This document shows positions 50,240 to 62,463 of a stretch of DNA of 64,000 bases, one piece after another. Source of the DNA: Panulirus ornatus (Eukaryota > Arthropoda > Malacostraca > Decapoda > Palinuridae). The notes beneath the pieces were generated by a model. It saw nothing but the letters and a program-made list of their open reading frames with translations. It did no database searches and was not told the origin of the DNA. A program made the position numbers and the translations under genes. The DNA is taken from contig NC_092255.1 of the NCBI RefSeq assembly GCF_036320965.1, positions 10,999,703 through 11,063,702 on the forward strand, written 5' to 3'. Positions within the stretch are counted from its first letter, which is position 1; each line of letters opens with the position of its first letter.

Positions 50240-52277
50240 GTGTTTTGTCTCTTCCAACACTTATTTCTTAGTCTACTAAAGAAATTGAAAAAAAAGTCGC
50301 TTATTGTAACCGACACTCTGCAAAAAGAGTGGCTTGAACGGGTCTCTCCTACGATTATTTATGCAAGCCTGCTACCCAAACATCTGTCCAGAATTCCATC
50401 AACACGCAACTACCTACACTCCTAAAAGCATATACTGATCTAATGATATATATATGGTAGTATGCCTGTACAAATGGAAAAAAAAAATGGCGAAAAGAGA
50501 GGCTATCTACCTACCTACCTATCTACAAATGGAAAATAAATTTGCTTAATTTTACCTCAACTCTGCAAAAAAAGGACTTTTTATGCAGGCTTTTTTACGC
50601 AAGCCTGGTACCCATTCCAGAAATCCAGTAATCCAACAACACGCACCTACCTACACTCTTAAACGCACATACCGATCCATTGAGATATATATGGCTTGCA
50701 AACAGACTTTCTTTTAATCTTTCAAATTTTTCTTGTTTTTATTAGTTTTCTTAACAAATCTCTTTTTACTCTTCAAAAAAAAAATATTTTTAGTCTTTCA
50801 ATTCCGTGTTTATTTAGAGTTCCCGAATTGTTTTTTTGAAGTTTTCCAAACAGCAGTTTATTCATCTTCCAAGCAGTTTTTCAAACAGTTCTTTTAACCA
50901 AACAAATCTGTTTTAGTTTTCCAAAAAGCTCTTTTTAAGTATTTTCAACAGTATTTTCGTTACACTAATTTGTTTTTTCATCTGAAAAGATTTTTTTTTC
51001 ACTCTTCTAAATAGTTCTTATCTAGTCTTCCAAACGGATCTTTTTCGTTTTTCTTAATAGATTTCTTTAATCTTCCTGGCAGGTGTTTTGTATCTTCCAA
51101 CACTTATTTCTTAGTCTACTAAACAAATTGAAAAAAAAATCGCTTATTGTAACATACACTCTGCAAAAAGAGTGACTTGAACGGGTCTCTCCTACGATAA
51201 TTTATGCATGCGTGCTGCCCAAACATCTGTCCAGTATTCCATCAACACGCAACTACCTACACTCCTAAAAGCATATACTGATCTAATGAGATATGTATGG
51301 TAGTATGCCTGTACAAATGGAAAAAGAAATGGGAAAAAGAGGGGCTACCTACATACCTACCTACCTACCTACACTCTTAAAAGCACATTCTGATCAATTA
51401 AGATATGTATGATTAGGTACATATACAAATGGAAAATAAATTTGCTTAATTTTACCTCCGCTCTGCAAAAAAAGGACTTTTTATGCGGGCTTTTTTATGC
51501 AAGTGTGGTACCCATTCCAGAAATCCAGTAATCCAACAACACGCACCTACCTACACTTTTAAACGCACATACCGATCCATTGAGATATATATGGCTTGCA
51601 AACAGACTTTCTTTTAATCTTTCAAATTTTTCTTTTTTTTGTTAGTTTTCTTAACAAATCTCTTTTTATTCTTCTAAAAAAAATATTTTTTGTCTTTCAC
51701 TTCCGTGTTTATTTAGAGTTCCCGAGTTGTTTTTTTTTCATCTTCCAACCAGTATTTCAAACAATTCTTTTAACAAAACAGATGTTTTAGTTTTCCAAAA
51801 GCTCTTTTTAAGTATTTTCAACAATATTTTCACAACACTAATTTATATTTGTCATCTGAACAGATTTTTTTTTCACTTCTAAATAGTTCTTATCTAGTCA
51901 TCCAAACGGATCTTTTTCGTTCTTCTTAATAGATTTCTTTAATCTTCCTGGCAGGTCTTTTTTTATCTTCCAAAAAAAATATTTTTAGTCTTTCAATTCC
52001 GTGTTTATTTAGAGTTCCCGAGTAGTTTTTTTTGAAGTTTTCAAACAGCAGTTTATTCATCTTCCAAGCAATTTTCAAACAGTTCTTTTAACCAAACAAA
52101 TCTGTTTTAGTTTTCCAAAAAGCTCTTTTTAAGTATTTTCAACAGTATTTTCGTAACACTAATTTGTTTTTGTCATCTGAACAGATTTTTTTTTCACTCT
52201 TCTAAATAGTTCTTATCTAGTCTTCCAAACGGATCTTTTTCGTTCTTCTTAATAGATTTCTTCAATCTTCCTGGCTG
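50240..52277 (+). repeat. A+B unit, 2,038 bp
   Basis: A half 50240-51082 with GATATATATATGG and a 10-base A run opening Y1. B half 51083-52277 with GAAGTTTTCAAAC (one C) in Y3. Confidence 0.95.
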
Positions 52278-54313
52278 GTGTTTTGTCTCTTCCAACACTT
52301 ATTTCTTAGTCTACTAAAGAAATTGAAAAAAAAGTCGCTTATTGTAACCGACACTCTGCAAAAAGAGTGGCTTGAACGGGTCTCTCCTACGATTATTTAT
52401 GCAAGCCTGCTACCCAAACATCTGTCCAGAATTCCATCAACACGCAACTACCTACACTCCTAAAAGCATATACTGATCTAATGATATATGTATGGTAGTA
52501 TGCCTGTACAAATGGAAAAAAAAAATGGCGAAAAGAGAGGCTATCTACCTACCTACCTATCTACAAATGGAAAATAAATTTGCTTAATTTTACCTCAACT
52601 CTGCAAAAAAAGGACTTTTTATGCAGGCTTTTTTACGCAAGCCTGGTACCCATTCCAGAAATCCAGTAATCCAACAACACGCACCTACCTACACTCTTAA
52701 ACGCACATACCGATCCATTGAGATATATATGGCTTGCAAACAGACTTTCTTTTAATCTTTCAAATTTTTCTTGTTTTTATTAGTTTTCTTAACAAATCTC
52801 TTTTTACTCTTCAAAAAAAAATATTTTTAGTCTTTCAATTCCGTGTTTATTTAGAGTTCCCGAATTGTTTTTTTGAAGTTTTCCAAACAGCAGTTTATTC
52901 ATCTTCCAAGCAGTTTTTCAAACAGTTCTTTTAACCAAACAAATCTGTTTTAGTTTTCCAAAAAGCTCTTTTTAAGTATTTTCAACAGTATTTTCGTTAC
53001 ACTAATTTTTTTCATCTGTAAAGATTTTTTTTTCACTCTTCTAAATAGTTCTTATCTAGTCTTCGAAACGGATCTTTTTCGTTTTTCTTAATAGATTTCT
53101 TTAATCTTCCTGGCAGGTGTTTTGTATCTTCCAACACTTATTTCTTAGTCTACTAAACAAATTGAAAAAAAAATCGCTTATTGTAACATACACTCTGCAA
53201 AAAGAGTGACTTGAACGGGTCTCTCCTACGATAATTTATGCATGCGTGCTGCCCAAACATCTGTCCAGTATTCCATCAACACGCAACTACCTACACTCCT
53301 AAAAGCATATACTGATCTAATGAGATATGTATGGTAGTATGCCTGTACAAATGGAAAAAGAAATGGGAAAAAGAGGGGCTACCTACATACCTACCTACCT
53401 ACCTACACTCTTAAAAGCACATTCTGATCAATTAAGATATGTATGATTAGGTACATATACAAATGGAAAATAAATTTGCTTAATTTTACCTCCGCTCTGC
53501 AAAAAAAGGACTTTTTATGCGGGCTTTTTTATGCAAGTGTGGTACCCATTCCAGAAATCCAGTAATCCAACAACACGCACCTACCTACACTTTTAAACGC
53601 ACATACCGATCCATTGAGATATATATGGCTTGCAAACAGACTTTCTTTTAATCTTTCAAATTTTTCTTTTTTTTTGTTAGTTTTCTTAACAAATCTCTTT
53701 TTATTCTTCTAAAAAAAATATTTTTTGTCTTTCACTTCCGTGTTTATTTAGAGTTCCCGAGTTGTTTTTTTTTCATCTTCCAACCAGTATTTCAAACAAT
53801 TCTTTTAACAAAACAGATGTTTTAGTTTTCCAAAAGCTCTTTTTAAGTATTTTCAACAATATTTTCACAACACTAATTTATATTTGTCATCTGAACAGAT
53901 TTTTTTTTCACTTCTAAATAGTTCTTATCTAGTCATCCAAACGGATCTTTTTCGTTCTTTTTAATAGATTTCTTTAATCTTCCTGGCAGGTCTTTTTTTA
54001 TCTTCCAAAAAAAATATTTTTAGTCTTTCAATTCCGTGTTTATTTAGAGTTCCCGAGTAGTTTTTTTTGAAGTTTTCCAAACAGCAGTTTATTCATCTTC
54101 CAAGCAATTTTCAAACAGTTCTTTTAACCAAACAAATCTGTTTTAGTTTTCCAAAAAGCTCTTTTTAAGTATTTTCAACAGTATTTTCGTAACACTAATT
54201 TGTTTTTGTCATCTGAACAGATTTTTTTTTCACTCTTCTAAATAGTTCTTATCTAGTCTTCCAAACGGATCTTTTTCGTTCTTCTTAATAGATTTCTTCA
54301 ATCTTCCTGGCTG
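52278..54313 (+). repeat. A+B unit carrying the double Y1 variant
   Basis: A half 52278-53116 with CATCTGTAAAG plus TTCGAAACGG and GATATATGTATGG. B half 53117-54313 with CTTTTTAATAG in Y2. Confidence 0.95.
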
Positions 54314-56350
54314 GTGTTTTGTCTCTTCCAACACTTATTTCTTAGTCTACTAAAGAAATTGAAAAAAAAGTCGCTTATTGTAACCGACACTCTGCAAAAA
54401 GAGTGGCTTGAACGGGTCTCTCCTACGATTATTTATGCAAGCCTGCTACCCAAACATCTGTCCAGAATTCCATCAACACGCAACTACCTACACTCCTAAA
54501 AGCATATACTGATCTAATGATATATATATGGTAGTATGCCTGTACAAATGGAAAAAAAAAATGGCGAAAAGAGAGGCTATCTACCTACCTACCTATCTAC
54601 AAATGGAAAATAAATTTGCTTAATTTTACCTCAACTCTGCAAAAAAAGGACTTTTTATGCAGGCTTTTTTACGCAAGCCTGGTACCCATTCCAGAAATCC
54701 AGTAATCCAACAACACGCACCTACCTACACTCTTAAACGCACATACCGATCCATTGAGATATATATGGCTTGCAAACAGACTTTCTTTTAATCTTTCAAA
54801 TTTTTCTTGTTTTTATTAGTTTTCTTAACAAATCTCTTTTTACTCTTCAAAAAAAAAATATTTTTAGTCTTTCAATTCCGTGTTTATTTAGAGTTCCCGA
54901 ATTGTTTTTTTGAAGTTTTCCAAACAGCAGTTTATTCATCTTCCAAGCAGTTTTTCAAACAGTTCTTTTAACCAAACAAATCTGTTTTAGTTTTCCAAAA
55001 AGCTCTTTTTAAGTATTTTCAACAGTATTTTCGTTACACTAATTTGTTTTTTCATCTGAAAAGATTTTTTTTTCACTCTTCTAAATAGTTCTTATCTAGT
55101 CTTCCAAACGGATCTTTTTCGTTTTTCTTAATAGATTTCTTTAATCTTCCTGGCAGGTGTTTTGTATCTTCCAACACTTATTTCTTAGTCTACTAAACAA
55201 ATTGAAAAAAAAATCGCTTATTGTAACATACACTCTGCAAAAAGAGTGACTTGAACGGGTCTCTCCTACGATAATTTATGCATGCGTGCTGCCCAAACAT
55301 CTGTCCAGTATTCCATCAACACGCAACTACCTACACTCCTAAAAGCATATACTGATCTAATGAGATATGTATGGTAGTATGCCTGTACAAATGGAAAAAG
55401 AAATGGGAAAAAGAGGGGCTACCTACATACCTACCTACCTACCTACACTCTTAAAAGCACATTCTGATCAATTAAGATATGTATGATTAGGTACATATAC
55501 AAATGGAAAATAAATTTGCTTAATTTTACCTCCGCTCTGCAAAAAAAGGACTTTTTATGCGGGCTTTTTTATGCAAGTGTGGTACCCATTCCAGAAATCC
55601 AGTAATCCAACAACACGCACCTACCTACACTTTTAAACGCACATACCGATCCATTGAGATATATATGGCTTGCAAACAGACTTTCTTTTAATCTTTCAAA
55701 TTTTTCTTTTTTTTGTTAGTTTTCTTAACAAATCTCTTTTTATTCTTCTAAAAAAAATATTTTTTGTCTTTCACTTCCGTGTTTATTTAGAGTTCCCGAG
55801 TTGTTTTTTTTCATCTTCCAACCAGTATTTCAAACAATTCTTTTAACAAAACAGATGTTTTAGTTTTCCAAAAGCTCTTTTTAAGTATTTTCAACAATAT
55901 TTTCACAACACTAATTTATATTTGTCATCTGAACAGATTTTTTTTTCACTTCTAAATAGTTCTTATCTAGTCATCCAAACGGATCTTTTTCGTTCTTCTT
56001 AATAGATTTCTTTAATCTTCCTGGCAGGTCTTTTTTTATCTTCAAAAAAAAATATTTTTAGTCTTTCAATTCCGTGTTTATTTAGAGTTCCCGAGTAGTT
56101 TTTTTTGAAGTTTTCAAACAGCAGTTTATTCATCTTCCAAGCAATTTTCAAACAGTTCTTTTAACCAAACAAATCTGTTTTAGTTTTCCAAAAAGCTCTT
56201 TTTAAGTATTTTCAACAGTATTTTCGTAACACTAATTTGTTTTTGTCATCTGAACAGATTTTTTTTTCACTCTTCTAAATAGTTCTTATCTAGTCTTCCA
56301 AACGGATCTTTTTCGTTCTTCTTAATAGATTTCTTCAATCTTCCTGGCTG
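54314..56350 (+). repeat. A+B unit, 2,037 bp
   Basis: A half 54314-55156 with GATATATATATGG and a 10-base A run. B half 55157-56350 with GAAGTTTTCAAAC in Y3. Confidence 0.95.
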
Positions 56351-58389
56351 GTGTTTTGTCTCTTCCAACACTTATTTCTTAGTCTACTAAAGAAATTGAA
56401 AAAAAAGTCGCTTATTGTAACCGACACTCTGCAAAAAGAGTGGCTTGAACGGGTCTCTCCTACGATTATTTATGCAAGCCTGCTACCCAAACATCTGTCC
56501 AGAATTCCATCAACACGCAACTACCTACACTCCTAAAAGCATATACTGATCTAATGATATATGTATGGTAGTATGCCTGTACAAATGGAAAAAAAAAAAT
56601 GGCGAAAAGAGAGGCTATCTACCTACCTACCTATCTACAAATGGAAAATAAATTTGCTTAATTTTACCTCAACTCTGCAAAAAAAGGACTTTTTATGCAG
56701 GCTTTTTTACGCAAGCCTGGTACCCATTCCAGAAATCCAGTAATCCAACAACACGCACCTACCTACACTCTTAAACGCACATACCGATCCATTGAGATAT
56801 ATATGGCTTGCAAACAGACTTTCTTTTAATCTTTCAAATTTTTCTTGTTTTTATTAGTTTTCTTAACAAATCTCTTTTTACTCTTCAAAAAAAAAATATT
56901 TTTAGTCTTTCAATTCCGTGTTTATTTAGAGTTCCCGAATTGTTTTTTTGAAGTTTTCCAAACAGCAGTTTATTCATCTTCCAAGCAGTTTTTCAAACAG
57001 TTCTTTTAACCAAACAAATCTGTTTTAGTTTTCCAAAAAGCTCTTTTTAAGTATTTTCAACAGTATTTTCGTTACACTAATTTGTTTTTTCATCTGAAAA
57101 GATTTTTTTTTCACTCTTCTAAATAGTTCTTATCTAGTCTTCCAAACGGATCTTTTTCGTTTTTCTTAATAGATTTCTTTAATCTTCCTGGCAGGTGTTT
57201 TGTATCTTCCAACACTTATTTCTTAGTCTACTAAACAAATTGAAAAAAAAATCGCTTATTGTAACATACACTCTGCAAAAAGAGTGACTTGAACGGGTCT
57301 CTCCTACGATAATTTATGCATGCGTGCTGCCCAAACATCTGTCCAGTATTCCATCAACACGCAACTACCTACACTCCTAAAAGCATATACTGATCTAATG
57401 AGATATGTATGGTAGTATGCCTGTACAAATGGAAAAAGAAATGGGAAAAAGAGGGGCTACCTACATACCTACCTACCTACCTACACTCTTAAAAGCACAT
57501 TCTGATCAATTAAGATATGTATGATTAGGTACATATACAAATGGAAAATAAATTTGCTTAATTTTACCTCCGCTCTGCAAAAAAAGGACTTTTTATGCGG
57601 GCTTTTTTATGCAAGTGTGGTACCCATTCCAGAAATCCAGTAATCCAACAACACGCACCTACCTACACTTTTAAACGCACATACCGATCCATTGAGATAT
57701 ATATGGCTTGCAAACAGACTTTCTTTTAATCTTTCAAATTTTTCTTTTTTTTGTTAGTTTTCTTAACAAATCTCTTTTTATTCTTCTAAAAAAAATATTT
57801 TTTGTCTTTCACTTCCGTGTTTATTTAGAGTTCCCGAGTTGTTTTTTTTCATCTTCCAACCAGTATTTCAAACAATTCTTTTAACAAAACAGATGTTTTA
57901 GTTTTCCAAAAGCTCTTTTTAAGTATTTTCAACAATATTTTCACAACACTAATTTATATTTGTCATCTGAACAGATTTTTTTTTCACTTCTAAATAGTTC
58001 TTATCTAGTCATCCAAACGGATCTTTTTCGTTCTTCTTAATAGATTTCTTTAATCTTCCTGGCAGGTCTTTTTTTATCTTCCAAAAAAAATATTTTTAGT
58101 CTTTCAATTCCGTGTTTATTTAGAGTTCCCGAGTAGTTTTTTTTGAAGTTTTCCAAACAGCAGTTTATTCATCTTCCAAGCAATTTTCAAACAGTTCTTT
58201 TAACCAAACAAATCTGTTTTAGTTTTCCAAAAAGCTCTTTTTAAGTATTTTCAACAGTATTTTCGTAACACTAATTTGTTTTTGTCATCTGAACAGATTT
58301 TTTTTTCACTCTTCTAAATAGTTCTTATCTAGTCTTCCAAACGGATCTTTTTCGTTCTTCTTAATAGATTTCTTCAATCTTCCTGGCTG
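56351..58389 (+). repeat. A+B unit, 2,039 bp
   Basis: A half 56351-57194 with GATATATGTATGG and a 10-base A run. B half 57195-58389 with GAAGTTTTCCAAAC in Y3. Confidence 0.95.
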
Positions 58390-60425
58390 GTGTTTTGTCT
58401 CTTCCAACACTTATTTCTTAGTCTACTAAAGAAATTGAAAAAAAAGTCGCTTATTGTAACCGACACTCTGCAAAAAGAGTGGCTTGAACGGGTCTCTCCT
58501 ACGATTATTTATGCAAGCCTGCTACCCAAACATCTGTCCAGAATTCCATCAACACGCAACTACCTACACTCCTAAAAGCATATACTGATCTAATGATATA
58601 TGTATGGTAGTATGCCTGTACAAATGGAAAAAAAAAATGGCGAAAAGAGAGGCTATCTACCTACCTACCTATCTACAAATGGAAAATAAATTTGCTTAAT
58701 TTTACCTCAACTCTGCAAAAAAAGGACTTTTTATGCAGGCTTTTTTACGCAAGCCTGGTACCCATTCCAGAAATCCAGTAATCCAACAACACGCACCTAC
58801 CTACACTCTTAAACGCACATACCGATCCATTGAGATATATATGGCTTGCAAACAGACTTTCTTTTAATCTTTCAAATTTTTCTTGTTTTTATTAGTTTTC
58901 TTAACAAATCTCTTTTTACTCTTCAAAAAAAAATATTTTTAGTCTTTCAATTCCGTGTTTATTTAGAGTTCCCGAATTGTTTTTTTGAAGTTTTCCAAAC
59001 AGCAGTTTATTCATCTTCCAAGCAGTTTTTCAAACAGTTCTTTTAACCAAACAAATCTGTTTTAGTTTTCCAAAAAGCTCTTTTTAAGTATTTTCAACAG
59101 TATTTTCGTTACACTAATTTGTTTTTTCATCTGAAAAGATTTTTTTTTCACTCTTCTAAATAGTTCTTATCTAGTCTTCCAAACGGATCTTTTTCGTTTT
59201 TCTTAATAGATTTCTTTAATCTTCCTGGCAGGTGTTTTGTATCTTCCAACACTTATTTCTTAGTCTACTAAACAAATTGAAAAAAAAATCGCTTATTGTA
59301 ACATACACTCTGCAAAAAGAGTGACTTGAACGGGTCTCTCCTACGATAATTTATGCATGCGTGCTGCCCAAACATCTGTCCAGTATTCCATCAACACGCA
59401 ACTACCTACACTCCTAAAAGCATATACTGATCTAATGAGATATGTATGGTAGTATGCCTGTACAAATGGAAAAAGAAATGGGAAAAAGAGGGGCTACCTA
59501 CATACCTACCTACCTACCTACACTCTTAAAAGCACATTCTGATCAATTAAGATATGTATGATTAGGTACATATACAAATGGAAAATAAATTTGCTTAATT
59601 TTACCTCCGCTCTGCAAAAAAAGGACTTTTTATGCGGGCTTTTTTATGCAAGTGTGGTACCCATTCCAGAAATCCAGTAATCCAACAACACGCACCTACC
59701 TACACTTTTAAACGCACATACCGATCCATTGAGATATATATGGCTTGCAAACAGACTTTCTTTTAATCTTTCAAATTTTTCTTTTTTTTGTTAGTTTTCT
59801 TAACAAATCTCTTTTTATTCTTCTAAAAAAAATATTTTTTGTCTTTCACTTCCGTGTTTATTTAGAGTTCCCGAGTTGTTTTTTTTCATCTTCCAACCAG
59901 TATTTCAAACAATTCTTTTAACAAAACAGATGTTTTAGTTTTCCAAAAGCTCTTTTTAAGTATTTTCAACAATATTTTCACAACACTAATTTATATTTGT
60001 CATCTGAACAGATTTTTTTTTCACTTCTAAATAGTTCTTATCTAGTCATCCAAACGGATCTTTTTCGTTCTTCTTAATAGATTTCTTTAATCTTCCTGGC
60101 AGGTCTTTTTTTATCTTCCAAAAAAAATATTTTTAGTCTTTCAATTCCGTGTTTATTTAGAGTTCCCGAGTAGTTTTTTTTGAAGTTTTCAAACAGCAGT
60201 TTATTCATCTTCCAAGCAATTTTCAAACAGTTCTTTTAACCAAACAAATCTGTTTTAGTTTTCCAAAAAGCTCTTTTTAAGTATTTTCAACAGTATTTTC
60301 GTAACACTAATTTGTTTTTGTCATCTGAACAGATTTTTTTTTCACTCTTCTAAATAGTTCTTATCTAGTCTTCCAAACGGATCTTTTTCGTTCTTCTTAA
60401 TAGATTTCTTCAATCTTCCTGGCTG
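58390..60425 (+). repeat. A+B unit, 2,036 bp
   Basis: A half 58390-59231 with a 9-base A run. B half 59232-60425 with GAAGTTTTCAAAC in Y3. Otherwise canonical. Confidence 0.95.
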
Positions 60426-62463
60426 GTGTTTTGTCTCTTCCAACACTTATTTCTTAGTCTACTAAAGAAATTGAAAAAAAAGTCGCTTATTGTAACCGAC
60501 ACTCTGCAAAAAGAGTGGCTTGAACGGGTCTCTCCTACGATTATTTATGCAAGCCTGCTACCCAAACATCTGTCCAGAATTCCATCAACACGCAACTACC
60601 TACACTCCTAAAAGCATATACTGATCTAATGATATATGTATGGTAGTATGCCTGTACAAATGGAAAAAAAAAATGGCGAAAAGAGAGGCTATCTACCTAC
60701 CTACCTATCTACAAATGGAAAATAAATTTGCTTAATTTTACCTCAACTCTGCAAAAAAAGGACTTTTTATGCAGGCTTTTTTACGCAAGCCTGGTACCCA
60801 TTCCAGAAATCCAGTAATCCAACAACACGCACCTACCTACACTCTTAAACGCACATACCGATCCATTGAGATATATATGGCTTGCAAACAGACTTTCTTT
60901 TAATCTTTCAAATTTTTCTTGTTTTTATTAGTTTTCTTAACAAATCTCTTTTTACTCTTCAAAAAAAAAATATTTTTAGTCTTTCAATTCCGTGTTTATT
61001 TAGAGTTCCCGAATTGTTTTTTTGAAGTTTTCCAAACAGCAGTTTATTCATCTTCCAAGCAGTTTTTCAAACAGTTCTTTTAACCAAACAAATCTGTTTT
61101 AGTTTTCCAAAAAGCTCTTTTTAAGTATTTTCAACAGTATTTTCGTTACACTAATTTGTTTTTTCATCTGAAAAGATTTTTTTTTCACTCTTCTAAATAG
61201 TTCTTATCTAGTCTTCCAAACGGATCTTTTTCGTTTTTCTTAATAGATTTCTTTAATCTTCCTGGCAGGTGTTTTGTATCTTCCAACACTTATTTCTTAG
61301 TCTACTAAACAAATTGAAAAAAAAATCGCTTATTGTAACATACACTCTGCAAAAAGAGTGACTTGAACGGGTCTCTCCTACGATAATTTATGCATGCGTG
61401 CTGCCCAAACATCTGTCCAGTATTCCATCAACACGCAACTACCTACACTCCTAAAAGCATATACTGATCTAATGAGATATGTATGGTAGTATGCCTGTAC
61501 AAATGGAAAAAGAAATGGGAAAAAGAGGGGCTACCTACATACCTACCTACCTACCTACACTCTTAAAAGCACATTCTGATCAATTAAGATATGTATGATT
61601 AGGTACATATACAAATGGAAAATAAATTTGCTTAATTTTACCTCCGCTCTGCAAAAAAAGGACTTTTTATGCGGGCTTTTTTATGCAAGTGTGGTACCCA
61701 TTCCAGAAATCCAGTAATCCAACAACACGCACCTACCTACACTTTTAAACGCACATACCGATCCATTGAGATATATATGGCTTGCAAACAGACTTTCTTT
61801 TAATCTTTCAAATTTTTCTTTTTTTTGTTAGTTTTCTTAACAAATCTCTTTTTATTCTTCTAAAAAAAATATTTTTTGTCTTTCACTTCCGTGTTTATTT
61901 AGAGTTCCCGAGTTGTTTTTTTTCATCTTCCAACCAGTATTTCAAACAATTCTTTTAACAAAACAGATGTTTTAGTTTTCCAAAAGCTCTTTTTAAGTAT
62001 TTTCAACAATATTTTCACAACACTAATTTATATTTGTCATCTGAACAGATTTTTTTTTCACTTCTAAATAGTTCTTATCTAGTCATCCAAACGGATCTTT
62101 TTCGTTCTTCTTAATAGATTTCTTTAATCTTCCTGGCAGGTCTTTTTTTATCTTCCAAAAAAAATATTTTTAGTCTTTCAATTCCGTGTTTATTTAGAGT
62201 TCCCGAGTAGTTTTTTTTGAAGTTTTCCAAACAGCAGTTTATTCATCTTCCAAGCAATTTTCAAACAGTTCTTTTAACCAAACAAATCTGTTTTAGTTTT
62301 CCAAAAAGCTCTTTTTAAGTATTTTCAACAGTATTTTCGTAACACTAATTTGTTTTTGTCATCTGAACAGATTTTTTTTTCACTCTTCTAAATAGTTCTT
62401 ATCTAGTCTTCCAAACGGATCTTTTTCGTTCTTCTTAATAGATTTCTTCAATCTTCCTGGCTG
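60426..62463 (+). repeat. A+B unit, 2,038 bp
   Basis: A half 60426-61268 with a 10-base A run. B half 61269-62463 with GAAGTTTTCCAAAC in Y3. Otherwise canonical. Confidence 0.95.
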
